Part shown: positions 7,918 through 16,091 of the stretch, piece by piece | How the letters are laid out: each line of letters starts with the position of its first letter | Numbering within the stretch: position 1 is the first letter of the stretch | Assembly (NCBI RefSeq): GCF_012641095.1 | Contig: NZ_JAAVSC010000015.1 | Coordinates: 1 to 61,396, forward strand | Source of the DNA: Lactobacillus sp. HBUAS51381 | Lineage (GTDB): Bacteria; Bacillota; Bacilli; Lactobacillales; Lactobacillaceae | Direction of reading: 5' to 3' | DNA: 61,396 bases | Made by a program: the position numbers and the translations under genes | The notes under the pieces: model-generated | Told to the model about the DNA's origin: nothing | Database searches by the model: none | What the model saw: the letters and a program-made list of their open reading frames with translations, nothing else

Positions 7918-8850
7918 TTAGTTAAAAGTCTTTAAAGAATCCGTAATCAATTGAATAAAGGCCGGTCGGTCAATGTCCAATAAGACATCGGTATTCTTGG
8001 GTTTCCCGGTCAGTTCGTAATAATCACAGACCGTTTCACCGCGAACCAGTTCACCCTGGGTTTCGACATCCACGTTCATCAGCTCACTCTTAAACATTTC
8101 GGGATGCAACAGCCAAGCGATCGTACATGGATCGTGGAGCGGTGCCCCCTTGAAGCTCCATTTAGGATTCTCGTGGTAGACCTCAAAGAAGTTCAGGAGA
8201 CCCTCGAAGGCGTGAGCAACCGGATTATCGATGGTGCCAATTGCCTCGATTTCCGGCTTCAAGATCTGGGCCTTGTGGGTGACGTTCAGGGGCGCCATGG
8301 TCAGCGGAATCCCCGCGTTGAGCACGATCTTGGCAGCTTCGGGATCAACGTAAATGTTAAATTCGACAGACGGCGTCCAGTTGCCTAAGCCCATGGCACC
8401 ACCCATGAAGACAATCCGGTCAATCTTGGACTTGAGTTCTGGGTAAACGCGTAAGAACAGTGCAATATTGGTCATTGGACCCGTGACCACCAAGGTGACG
8501 GGATCGGCGCTTTCTCGTAAGGTCTTGGCAATCAGTTCGATCGCCGTCATGTCCTGGACGGCGAAGTCGGGCTCGGGAAGTTCGGCCCCGTCTAGTCCGG
8601 ATTTACCATGCACGTTCCCGGCCGTCTCCAGAGGCTTCATCAATGGCGTCCGATTACCGCCAGCGACGGGAATCTCTTGATGGTGCATCAACGTCAACAG
8701 ACGCATCGCGTTATTCAACGTCTTCTCGGGGGTCTGGTTGCCCGCAGAAGAAGTCACTGCTAACAAATCAATCTCAGGGCTAGCCAACGCCAGCATCATT
8801 GCCAAGGCGTCATCGTGTCCGGGATCACAGTCCATAATTATTTTTTTCAT
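7918..8850 (-). CDS. Nucleoside hydrolase (inosine/uridine-preferring family)
   Basis: 310 residues, the usual length of the IunH/RihA-C family. The N-terminal calcium-binding motif [13 protein letters not shown] (7-19) is intact, and so are [12 protein letters not shown] (about 122-133), [10 protein letters not shown] and the C-terminal [11 protein letters not shown] carrying the last metal-ligand Asp. The enzyme cleaves ribonucleosides to base and ribose in the cytoplasm. It is the last gene of a seven-gene minus-strand operon that also encodes a NupC-type transporter and a PfkB kinase, which supports a nucleoside salvage/catabolic role. RBS is AGGAG, 9 nt before the ATG. Base preference cannot be read from the sequence. 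Confidence 0.92.
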   Translation of the reverse strand: MKKIIMDCDPGHDDALAMMLALASPEIDLLAVTSSAGNQTPEKTLNNAMRLLTLMHHQEIPVAGGNRTPLMKPLETAGNVHGKSGLDGAELPEPDFAVQDMTAIELIAKTLRESADPVTLVVTGPMTNIALFLRVYPELKSKIDRIVFMGGAMGLGNWTPSVEFNIYVDPEAAKIVLNAGIPLTMAPLNVTHKAQILKPEIEAIGTIDNPVAHAFEGLLNFFEVYHENPKWSFKGAPLHDPCTIAWLLHPEMFKSELMNVDVETQGELVRGETVCDYYELTGKPKNTDVLLDIDRPAFIQLITDSLKTFN

Positions 8851-8874
8851 GAGGTCGCGCTCCTATTCTAAAAA

Positions 8875-9270
8875 TTAGTTCGTTGATTTGACAGCTGTTC
8901 GATTTAACCGACTGCATGTTTTGAACCAAATTAAGTTAACCACAATTCCAATGAAACTACCGATTGTCGCTAAAATCAAGAGGCCTGTCGATTCTTGTAA
9001 ATTTGAGATAGCCATGACGATCGAACTAATAAATCCAAACGTATAGACAATAATCACAAATTCCATTAAACCAGCAGCAAATCGACGACCACGAATAAAA
9101 TTGAGAATACTCCAAGCGTAGAGGATAAACGCAAACAGGATGGTATTTAACAATGGTCGAACAGTGACAGTCTGGCTCGTCAACACAGTTACACCTAGAT
9201 TGGTGGCAATAAACAACAACCACGAACTAATCATGATTGGTAACAATTTTCTTACCTTAGCTTTCACCAT
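8875..9270 (-). CDS. Small four-helix membrane protein of unknown function
   Basis: 131 residues with a basic N-terminus (MVKAKVRKLL) and four hydrophobic segments at about 9-30, 40-58, 66-88 and 95-113. No motif is recognised. GGAGGTTTGA precedes the ATG. It lies between the NupC-type transporter (18 bp upstream) and the nucleoside hydrolase (24 bp downstream), so it is co-transcribed with them. It may assist transport or may be an independent small permease; neither can be shown. Confidence 0.75.
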   Translation of the reverse strand: MVKAKVRKLLPIMISSWLLFIATNLGVTVLTSQTVTVRPLLNTILFAFILYAWSILNFIRGRRFAAGLMEFVIIVYTFGFISSIVMAISNLQESTGLLILATIGSFIGIVVNLIWFKTCSRLNRTAVKSTN

Positions 9271-9287
9271 TCAAACCTCCAATTATT

Positions 9288-10472
9288 TTAGAAATACAGA
9301 CCAACAATTGTTCCTGTAAGCACTGAAGCCAACGTTGCACCTAACAATAATTTCATCGAGAACTTAGCGACATAACTGCCTTGTTCCGCGCTAATTGACT
9401 TGATTGAACCCGTGATAATTCCAACAGTCCCAAAGTTCGCGAAGGATACCAAGTAAGCGGAGATAATCGCGTTTGCTTTGGTACTTAATTCAGCAGCCAT
9501 GCCATGCAAGGTTCCCATGGCAACGAATTCGTTGGTGATTAATTTCGTGGCCATCAGGCTCCCGACCTTCATTGATTCATCCATAGGCACACCCATCAAG
9601 AAAGCCACGGGAGCGAAGACATAACCAATCAAATCGGTAAATGAAATATTAATAATTGCTGTAAAAGAACTATTCAAGAACGTTACCAAAGCCACAAACC
9701 CGATCAGCATCGCACCAACGGTAATGGCTAAGTTGAAGCCGTCCGTGATATATGTCCCCAAGACTTGGAAGAATGGTTCTTTATTCCCCTTGGAAATTTG
9801 AACCAATTCATCATTGGCCTCTGTTTCATAAGGATTAATAATACATGAAATAATTAGTGCTGATAGGATGTTTAAGAACACCGCGACAACCACATATTTA
9901 CCTGGTACCATCTTCATGTAAGAAGCCAACATAGCCGCTGAAACGGCACTCATGGCCGATGCACAAATCGTGTAAAGCCGTTGTTCATTCAGCTTGGGGA
10001 TCTGTTCTTTAACTGTTAAGAAGACTTCCGGTTGGCCTAAAATAGCTGTAGAAACCGCGAAGTAACTTTCCAATTCCCCCATGCCAGCAACTTTATTCAA
10101 GGCCCAACCTGTCCATTTGATAATGAATGGCAGCACCTTAATGTAGTTTAGAATCCCTACTAATGCTGAAATGAAGACAATTGGCATTAAAACATTAAGG
10201 AAGAATACTGAAGCGCCCGGCTTAAGTGCAAAGCCGCCAAAGACGAAGTCAACCCCGCCTTGCGCTTGTAACATTAACCAACTAAAGAAACCGGAAATAT
10301 TGGCTAATGTTTTAACTCCACCCGAAGTATGTAGACACAAGAAGGAAATCACAATTTGTAGGCCAAACAGAATTCCCATTCGCTTGTATTTAATATGCTT
10401 ACGATTGGTACTAACCAACCAACTGATACCAAAGACCAACGCTAAACCGGTTAATAAGAACACAAAATTCAT
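9288..10472 (-). CDS. nupC: NupC/CNT-family concentrative nucleoside transporter
   Basis: 394 residues from the ATG at 10472, which is 8 nt from AAAAGGG; a GTG lies 9 bp further upstream in frame. About ten hydrophobic helices are visible. CNT hallmarks are present: the gate-domain motif GQPEVFLTVKEQIPKLN (about 145-161), SAMSAVSAAMLASYMKM, and late in the protein TNEFVAMGTL and SFANFGTVGIITGSI. CNT proteins import nucleosides with protons or sodium. Together with the hydrolase two genes downstream it gives uptake and cleavage of a nucleoside. The gene symbol reflects the family; specificity is not known. Confidence 0.9.
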   Translation of the reverse strand: MNFVFLLTGLALVFGISWLVSTNRKHIKYKRMGILFGLQIVISFLCLHTSGGVKTLANISGFFSWLMLQAQGGVDFVFGGFALKPGASVFFLNVLMPIVFISALVGILNYIKVLPFIIKWTGWALNKVAGMGELESYFAVSTAILGQPEVFLTVKEQIPKLNEQRLYTICASAMSAVSAAMLASYMKMVPGKYVVVAVFLNILSALIISCIINPYETEANDELVQISKGNKEPFFQVLGTYITDGFNLAITVGAMLIGFVALVTFLNSSFTAIINISFTDLIGYVFAPVAFLMGVPMDESMKVGSLMATKLITNEFVAMGTLHGMAAELSTKANAIISAYLVSFANFGTVGIITGSIKSISAEQGSYVAKFSMKLLLGATLASVLTGTIVGLYF

Positions 10473-10494
10473 GTTGTTCACCCTTTTCCGTTAT

Positions 10495-11658
10495 TTAGTT
10501 AAGTCGTACGCCAAATTCTGATAATAATTCTTTTGCAACAGTCTCATTCATCTCGCCGGGCATATTACTTGCAAATTGCTCTTCTGATACTGCCTTAGCA
10601 TTAGATGTAATCTCAGCAGCAGAAATGCCATAATCGCTAAATGGATGTAGTCCTAAAACATTGTCCCGAAAGTCCTGATAAGCGCGAATGGCACGGTCAA
10701 CCCGCTCTTCTTGAGACTCCTCTGCTGTATAAACCTCACCCAGAATCTGACCAATCTCACACACCTTCTGCGGCATCAATGGTGCTACACGTCTTAAGAC
10801 ACCTGGTAAGGCATAGGCTACAGCTTCCCCATGGACAATGTGATATTTGGACCCTAACACGTGCGCAATCGAATGGCCCGCATTAGTACCAGCATTATTT
10901 AGCATCCAGCCGGCTAAAGCCGCGGCCACCATGACGCGCTGGCGGGCTTCACGATCTTGCCCGTTTTTAACGGCACGTGGTAAGTAGTTATAAAGTAAGA
11001 ACATCACCTTTTCGCAAATAGCATCTGTGACCGGACTCGCTAACCGTGACGTGTAGCCCTCTGCGGCATGTGAGAACGCATCAAGGCCCGTGGCGATTGT
11101 CATCCGCTGTGGTAATGAGAGTACTAAATCAGGATTTAAGATTGCATATTCACTGACAGCATTGTCCGATAAAATTGCCAACTTTTTCTCACTTTTAACA
11201 TCCGTGACCACCAACGCATTCGATAACTCGCTACCAGTTCCCGATGTTGTCGGTACAGCAATTAATCCTTCACATCGTTTGATTGGCTTATCGGGATCGG
11301 TGTAATCCAAAATATCTCCACCGTTTGTCCGAACGATATTAATGCCTCGTGCAACATCAATCGAACTTCCGCCGCCAATGGCAATAATGCTATCAGCCTG
11401 TGCATCCTCAAAGGCGGTAACCCCATCCCGAATAGTTTGTGCCGGTGGGTCCGAAACGACTTTATCAAAGACGGCAAAATCAATCTGGTTGTCTTGTAAT
11501 AGTTTCTGTGACGCCTGAACGATTGGGACTTTGGCTAAAAAACTGTCCATCACAAACAGAGGCCGTTGATAATTCTCTGTTTGCAAAATTTCTAATAAAG
11601 TCTGTGCTAGATTATCTGTGTCAATAACTTTTACACGTTGTAGTAATTTAACATCCAT
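10495..11658 (-). CDS. Iron-containing alcohol dehydrogenase (group III)
   Basis: 387 residues from the ATG at 11658, spaced correctly from AAGGGG; an ATG 6 bp upstream is too close. It has the nucleotide-binding AIGGGSSIDVARG (about 94-106) and PTTSGTGSELSN. The iron ligands are all visible: Asp in ATGLDAFSHAAEGY, His in the same segment, and the two His of GHSIAHVLG and IVHGEAVAY. The family reduces aldehydes or ketones, or oxidises polyols, with NAD(P)H. In this operon it follows a PfkB kinase and a TrpF-like isomerase, so a sugar-phosphate-derived carbonyl is the likely substrate, but this is inference. Confidence 0.9.
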   Translation of the reverse strand: MDVKLLQRVKVIDTDNLAQTLLEILQTENYQRPLFVMDSFLAKVPIVQASQKLLQDNQIDFAVFDKVVSDPPAQTIRDGVTAFEDAQADSIIAIGGGSSIDVARGINIVRTNGGDILDYTDPDKPIKRCEGLIAVPTTSGTGSELSNALVVTDVKSEKKLAILSDNAVSEYAILNPDLVLSLPQRMTIATGLDAFSHAAEGYTSRLASPVTDAICEKVMFLLYNYLPRAVKNGQDREARQRVMVAAALAGWMLNNAGTNAGHSIAHVLGSKYHIVHGEAVAYALPGVLRRVAPLMPQKVCEIGQILGEVYTAEESQEERVDRAIRAYQDFRDNVLGLHPFSDYGISAAEITSNAKAVSEEQFASNMPGEMNETVAKELLSEFGVRLN

Positions 11659-11669
11659 TGTCATTCCCC

Positions 11670-12299
11670 TTAACTTTTTTCTAAAATCAACGTTTTTCTA
11701 AATAGCGAGCTAAGCGCCTGAATCGTTGGGCCAGTTGTCAGGGCGGTCAGAATCGTAATGATTCCAAACTTTCCACCTAATAAAACACCAACTACAATTA
11801 ATCCTACATCGAATGTAATCTTGCTGCGGCGCATGCTCCAGCCCATTCGATCACGAATTGTCAGCATGAAACCACTGAATGGATCAACGCCAATATCAGC
11901 CGCAACGAACAAACTAATTCCTAGATAATATAGTGAAATGCCCGCAAGACCGCCCAATGAACGTCCTACCAATGATGTTGACGTAAATATCAAAGGATAA
12001 AGATATGACCCAATCGAAACAAAAACACCATAGGGCAGTAGATACATGACCGTTCCCCAACTTGTATAGTGACGACCAATAAAGAATAGAATCACAATCA
12101 GAATAACGTTGAGATAATTAGAAACTAACCCAAGTTGGGCTTGTTCCAAGTTAAATGCCGTTCGCAGGCCATCATAAATGATGCCCACTGGATCATTTCC
12201 CAACTGCGTATTATTATTAAAAGCCACACCAATACAGACCAGGAAGATACCGAGAAGGGCTAGAGTAATCGTTTTTGGCGTATAACGTGATGTCTTCAT
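11670..12299 (-). CDS. YczE/YyaS/YitT-type membrane protein
   Basis: 209 residues with five or six hydrophobic helices. The pattern of the YczE-type family (COG2364-like) is visible: a first helix with LLGIFLVCIGVAFNNNTQLGNDPVGIIYDGL, then a second half-repeat with GISLFVAADIGVDPFSGFMLTIRD. These proteins are often linked to sugar or vitamin gene clusters and their function is not established. It lies between the TrpF-like gene and the iron alcohol dehydrogenase with short spacings, so it is part of the operon. Confidence 0.75.
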   Translation of the reverse strand: MKTSRYTPKTITLALLGIFLVCIGVAFNNNTQLGNDPVGIIYDGLRTAFNLEQAQLGLVSNYLNVILIVILFFIGRHYTSWGTVMYLLPYGVFVSIGSYLYPLIFTSTSLVGRSLGGLAGISLYYLGISLFVAADIGVDPFSGFMLTIRDRMGWSMRRSKITFDVGLIVVGVLLGGKFGIITILTALTTGPTIQALSSLFRKTLILEKS

Positions 12300-12321
12300 T
12301 CCCTACCCCTTCCTTCGAACA

Positions 12322-13014
12322 TTAGAGTCCTAACTTTTCAGCAGCTGCATCGGCATTTTCACAGAACGCCTTGACCTTGGCAATGTCTTTTTCCATATTG
12401 CCACCCTCATATTTGATGCTGGTCCGCGTCAGTGAATCCACACCATAAGGCCGAATCTTTTCAATCGCATCGGCCACATTGTCTGGTCCTAAACCGCCAG
12501 CTTCAATAACTGGGACAGACACTTCTTGAACAATCTTGGCATCGATATTCCAGTCATGCGTTTCACCACTCGCACCAATTCCTGTATCATGTGCCAATCC
12601 TGAATCTAACAGAATATAATCAACAAAGGATTCAAAACTCTTTGCGCGTTCAATTGCAGATTCGTTGTCCACTAAAACGGCCTGCATTAATTCCGTGTGA
12701 GGAGCCACTTGCTTCAAGCGTTTGGCAAATTCAGCATCTGCGGCATAGCCATCACCAGCAATGTGTAAAATATCTGGCTGAACTTTTTCAGCAATTGTAA
12801 TCATTTCTTCTGGATCATTCGTCAACATAATTGCCACAGAAGTCACGCCACGTCGCTTGGCTTCAGCAAAGATTTTATCAACCCGATCTAGCGGTACCCG
12901 GTGCGCCGGTACACCACCATTTTGCATCGGTACTAATCCAATATTGTCAGCACCTGCTTCCATTGTTTTTACGGATTCGTCATATTGAATGAGAGAATAG
13001 ATTTGTTTGATCAT
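12322..13014 (-). CDS. TrpF-like (phosphoribosylanthranilate isomerase fold) protein lacking the catalytic Cys
   Basis: 230 residues that align end to end with TrpF, judging by order and spacing of landmarks: MEAGADNIGLV near 18-28, YILLDSG with Asp137 matching the TrpF general acid, ETHDW matching FDW, EAGGLGPDNV matching GGLNPENV, and the final IRPYGVDSLTRTS phosphate-binding region. The N-terminal KICGIT motif carrying the general-base Cys is replaced by QIYSLIQ, so true TrpF activity is unlikely. No other trp gene is near; it is the second gene of a nucleoside/sugar operon. TrpF performs an Amadori rearrangement of an N-ribosyl phosphate, so an aldose-ketose isomerisation of a ribosyl phosphate is a reasonable guess. 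RBS AAAGGAG is present. Confidence 0.72.
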   Translation of the reverse strand: MIKQIYSLIQYDESVKTMEAGADNIGLVPMQNGGVPAHRVPLDRVDKIFAEAKRRGVTSVAIMLTNDPEEMITIAEKVQPDILHIAGDGYAADAEFAKRLKQVAPHTELMQAVLVDNESAIERAKSFESFVDYILLDSGLAHDTGIGASGETHDWNIDAKIVQEVSVPVIEAGGLGPDNVADAIEKIRPYGVDSLTRTSIKYEGGNMEKDIAKVKAFCENADAAAEKLGL

Positions 13015-13030
13015 TTTTGTCGTACTCCTT

Positions 13031-13987
13031 TTAATTTAAAATAGTTAACGTTTCTAGCTTACGGCTAACCTGCTCCGGTGTAATGTCTGGAACCGACTTT
13101 GTACTTTCCAGAGCGATACTCGAGGCGGCTTGGGCGATCTGACCGGTCTCTCTAATTGGCCGATTGGGAACCAAGAAACGACTCCAAGTGATCGCCGCCA
13201 TACCACAATCACCCGCACCATTCGCATTTACAATATCGGTCTTAAACACGGGCACGTGTACCATTTCCTCACGGTTGGCACAAAGAATGCCATCTGCTCC
13301 CAAAGAGATGAAGACATTGCGTACCCCTTTATCGAGTAACACACCGGCCGCTTGTTCAGCAGTTGCCGCATCTTTAATTTCTACACCGCTCAAAAGGGAA
13401 GCTTCTAAAGCATTGGGTTTCAAGGTATCCATTTTATCCAAGACTCTTTCAAAATGATGCGCTTTCGTTACGGATACCGTGTCACCAAACAGAGGGACCG
13501 TCACGTTGGCCCCCAGCCAATCGATCGCTTCTTGAGAAATATTAGCATCAATCAAACAAATATCAGCCTGATTGATAAAGTCTAATTTCTTTGCCAAGAA
13601 CTCTGGGGTAATCTGATCACAAATCGCCATGTCATTAACCCCTAGCAGCATGTCACCATGCTCATCGGTAATGTACATATAAGTTGATGATCTGGAACCT
13701 CGTACTTCTTCAGCTTGCTCAAGCGAAATGTGGTTTCGTTCACAAGATTGTTGTAAGAGTGTCCCGTTATAATCATCGCCATAGACCGTGACCAAGTACG
13801 TTGGCACTTCTAAATGCGCCAAGTTTTGCGCGATGTTCTGGCCAACCCCACCAACAGCCATGCCAATTTCTCCGATATTCGAATCTCGCTCAATCACCTT
13901 TTGATTGGGCATACCGAAGATGTCCATATTCATTCCACCAACAACAACCACGTATCCCGATGTATTTCTCAAGTTGCGGCTATCCAT
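13031..13987 (-). CDS. PfkB-family carbohydrate/nucleoside kinase
   Basis: 318 residues from the ATG at 13987, which has AGAGGAGG 8 nt upstream; an ATG 24 bp further out lacks one. It has the ribokinase-fold N-terminus VVVVGGMNMDIFG, the sugar-binding GGVGQNIAQNLAHL, the lid segment SSTYMYITDEHG, and the catalytic NANGAGDCGMAA with the base Asp at residue 260. The NMDI-type N-terminus resembles pseudouridine kinase/YeiC-type proteins. It is the first gene of the operon and would phosphorylate ribose or an intact nucleoside. A paralogous PfkB domain in the adjacent regulator lacks the catalytic Asp. No pseudouridine-5'-phosphate glycosidase gene is nearby. Confidence 0.88.
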   Translation of the reverse strand: MDSRNLRNTSGYVVVVGGMNMDIFGMPNQKVIERDSNIGEIGMAVGGVGQNIAQNLAHLEVPTYLVTVYGDDYNGTLLQQSCERNHISLEQAEEVRGSRSSTYMYITDEHGDMLLGVNDMAICDQITPEFLAKKLDFINQADICLIDANISQEAIDWLGANVTVPLFGDTVSVTKAHHFERVLDKMDTLKPNALEASLLSGVEIKDAATAEQAAGVLLDKGVRNVFISLGADGILCANREEMVHVPVFKTDIVNANGAGDCGMAAITWSRFLVPNRPIRETGQIAQAASSIALESTKSVPDITPEQVSRKLETLTILN

Positions 13988-14014
13988 GTTGACTGCCTCC
14001 TCTGCGAACATTTT

Positions 14015-14104
14015 ATAAACAAATGTTTATCCGGGTAATCATTTGACAGTTAGAGCATATAATCTCGATTGGTCTTTGTCAATATCTTTAAGTAAGCGTT
14101 TTCA
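14015..14104 (-). promoter_or_regulatory. Promoter, cre-like box and dyad of the nucleoside operon
   Basis: On the minus strand TTGACA (14077-14082) and TATGCT (14054-14059) are separated by 17 bp. Just upstream AGTAAGCGTTTTCA (14091-14104, plus strand) matches the CcpA cre consensus TGWAANCGNTNWCA at 13 of 14 positions when reversed. Between promoter and RBS, ATAAAC-AAAT-GTTTAT (14015-14030) is a perfect dyad and a candidate operator. Catabolite control plus a specific regulator is therefore likely. The rest of 14105-14273 is AT-rich with no feature seen. Confidence 0.7.
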
Positions 14105-14273
14105 TTTTTATATTATCTTGCTCAATATTAATCATAGTTGCAATCCCTTACCTCACTCAGGTTATGCGCTGCCCTTTTAGGTCACTTCACAAGCAAACTT
14201 TTTTTAAATAATTTTATTACTTAGCAAAAAAGTACCTTATCCCAATTTTTCAATTTCAGAACTTAGCACCAAC

Positions 14274-14318
14274 TAAAAAGACAAGTCTCTTCGGAATACC
14301 AAAGATAGCTTGTCTTTC
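14274..14318 (-). terminator. Terminator of the HTH-PfkB regulator gene
   Basis: AAAGACAAG and CTTGTCTTT pair over 9 bp around a 22-nt loop. On the minus strand the stem is followed by TTTTTAG, 50 bp after the regulator stop, so the regulator is transcribed separately from the operon. Confidence 0.75.
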
Positions 14319-14368
14319 TAGCAAAAATGTTTACTTATTAATTCTCTATTCTGCCAACTCTCGGAAAT

Positions 14369-15460
14369 TCAATCCGCTACAATCCGTTTCTGTACACTCG
14401 TTAAAAGTTCGGCATCGATATCCGGATTTACTGCTTCATATGATTCGGTCGTGATATAAGCAGCGGCTACCCCGGCTTTCCCTGATTCCAAAAAGCTCTG
14501 GTGCTGCATTCGCGCCCAAGCCAAAGCAGCGGTTGCCGACGCGCCAGCACCATTAGTATTTCGCGGACTTTGTTCGTTATCTGAAAAGAAGTAGGACGCT
14601 GTCATACTTTGATACAAAACACCGATACCTTCCATGTACAAAAAGACATTCTTAACGCCCCGTTCCAGCAAACGCTGTCCCCCTTGCCGAGCAGATTGTT
14701 CATCGTAAATCTTCATTTTGGTTAAGGCGGCCGCTTCGACCCCATTAATTACCAACGTATCTAGTCTTCCCATGCCATCATATAAGTTCATCATTTTATT
14801 GAGACCCACTGCCTTGGCAAAAATGGGAACGTGCACATTATTGTACAGCCACTTAATACTTCTTTTAGGCAAATTTGAATCGAGAATCACCAACTCAGAA
14901 TTATTAATCGTCTGTTCTTGCCCTCTTAGAAATTCAGGAGAGATGTGTGTATTAATTTCCATATCATCAATTCCCAGCACACGCTCGCCATGAGGCTGAT
15001 TAACGTAAAGATACATTGAAGTCGATGCCCCACCAACCTGCTGTGAGTGACTGATGTCCACTTGATTATCTAAAGCGTCTTCCTTAAAGATTTCGCCATT
15101 ACGATCATCCCCATAAGCGGATACCAAGAAAGTTTGAACCCCAATCTTACTCAAATTAACCGCGACGTTGCGGCCAACTCCACCAAGTTTATTATATATT
15201 TTCCCAGGATATGAGCTCGGACTGGTCACTGTCTCTCGTGATATCCCCAAAATATCCATATTGACACCGCCAATAACCGTAATATATCGAGGCGGCGTAA
15301 TGACATATCCCTTTCCTTGAAGGTAGCCTTTTTTAACCAGGTTGGAGATATGGGCAGCAACACCAGAGCGTGTAATTCCTGCCAGATTAGCCAGTTCATT
15401 TTGAGAAATCATCGGATTCTGTTTAATCCATTCTAGAATTTGTTGCTCTCGACTAGTCAC
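14369..15460 (-). CDS. HTH regulator fused to a catalytically degenerate PfkB domain
   Basis: 363 residues. Residues 5-50 form a winged helix-turn-helix (ILEWIKQNPMISQNELANLA, ITRSGVAAHISNLVKKGYL). Residues 58-360 form a complete PfkB domain starting YITVIGGVNMDILG, with GGVGRNVAVNLSKIG and STSMYLYVNQPHGE. The catalytic GAGD motif reads NTNGAGAS: the base Asp is Ala307, encoded GCG, while the neighbouring kinase keeps Asp. The domain can probably bind sugar or nucleoside but not phosphorylate it, which fits a sensor for the adjacent operon. The GTG start at 15460 has GAAGGTG upstream. HTH-PfkB fusions exist in other bacteria (YeiI-like); the missing Asp is the odd point here. Confidence 0.85.
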   Translation of the reverse strand: MTSREQQILEWIKQNPMISQNELANLAGITRSGVAAHISNLVKKGYLQGKGYVITPPRYITVIGGVNMDILGISRETVTSPSSYPGKIYNKLGGVGRNVAVNLSKIGVQTFLVSAYGDDRNGEIFKEDALDNQVDISHSQQVGGASTSMYLYVNQPHGERVLGIDDMEINTHISPEFLRGQEQTINNSELVILDSNLPKRSIKWLYNNVHVPIFAKAVGLNKMMNLYDGMGRLDTLVINGVEAAALTKMKIYDEQSARQGGQRLLERGVKNVFLYMEGIGVLYQSMTASYFFSDNEQSPRNTNGAGASATAALAWARMQHQSFLESGKAGVAAAYITTESYEAVNPDIDAELLTSVQKRIVAD

Positions 15461-15500
15461 CCAAGTTCACCTTCACTTTCTATCCCAAAGTCTCACACTC

Positions 15501-15521
15501 AATGAGTTAAGTTGACTCATT
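15501..15521. promoter_or_regulatory. Dyad upstream of the HTH-PfkB gene, candidate operator
   Basis: AATGAGT and ACTCATT arms are separated by 7 bp and lie 40 bp upstream of the regulator start. This is a good size for an autoregulatory operator. No equally similar dyad was found upstream of the operon it is thought to control. The remaining 15522-15730 shows no feature I could support. Confidence 0.45.
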
Positions 15522-15731
15522 TTACACTTACATGGTCGCGCTTGCACTCTAAAGCTAACGCTTGATTCTTTTTACTAACTAAAATAACCATAACCTAATC
15601 ATACACTTTCAACAATGATTTTAAGCACTTGCTGTCAAAAATTTCCATTGTATTCGTCATATTGCCTCGTCACAACCCATACCTGATTGGCCCATCATCT
15701 CCAATAAATCCACTTCTGCCCTAAAAGAAAG

Positions 15732-15766
15732 CAAAAAAAAGCCGCTACATCCGCCTCTAAGGCTTC
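15732..15766 (-). terminator. Terminator downstream of tRNA-Gln
   Basis: On the minus strand GAAGCC pairs with GGCTT, followed by eight T residues, 30 bp after the tRNA 3' end. Confidence 0.6.
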
Positions 15767-15794
15767 CGTAACAGCACTACCGCATTAATTCAAT

Positions 15795-15865
15795 TGGGCT
15801 AGCTGGGTTCGAACCAGCGCATCACGGGATCAAAACCCGTTGCCTTACCACTTGGCTATAGCCCA
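15795..15865 (-). tRNA. tRNA-Gln (anticodon UUG)
   Basis: On the minus strand the acceptor stem is TGGGCTA/TAGCCCA and the D arm is AGCCAAGTGGTAAGGC. The anticodon arm ACGGG-TTTTGAT-CCCGT gives anticodon UUG, and the T arm is GCTGGTTCGAACCCAGC. All four arms pair and no CCA is encoded. It is a single tRNA gene between the regulator and LacI genes, with no attachment-site-like duplication seen. Confidence 0.95.
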
Positions 15866-16091
15866 ATAAGTTGGTGAATACTGACCCCAACAGAGAATAA
15901 TTTTATCATCTCTACCTAGGTGAATGCAACCCTTTTTCGATAATTTTTGTTTCTGCGACGGAAATAGTTGACGATGCCCCGTTGTAACCGCTACGATGAA
16001 TATAAAATATTTAGTATACCGACCTAACACGTTTAACTATCAATGTGTAATAATCAATAATTAAATTATTAATCATAAAGAAGTGACCTTC

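Noticed and set aside
12322-13014. Calling the gene trpF with a role in tryptophan synthesis
   Set aside because: The catalytic Cys motif is missing and no trp genes are nearby, while all neighbours are nucleoside or sugar genes.
14044-14063. TTGACA and TATAAT on the plus strand as a promoter
   Set aside because: They are only 9 bp apart, so they cannot form a sigma-A promoter; the minus-strand TTGACA/TATGCT pair with 17 bp fits the operon.
13031-15460. A pseudouridine degradation locus (PsuK/PsuG)
   Set aside because: The kinase resembles PsuK at its N-terminus but there is no PsuG-type glycosidase; a nucleoside hydrolase is present instead.
15795-15865. tRNA-Gln as an attachment site for an integrated element
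   Set aside because: No duplicate of the tRNA 3' end and no integrase gene was seen in the window.
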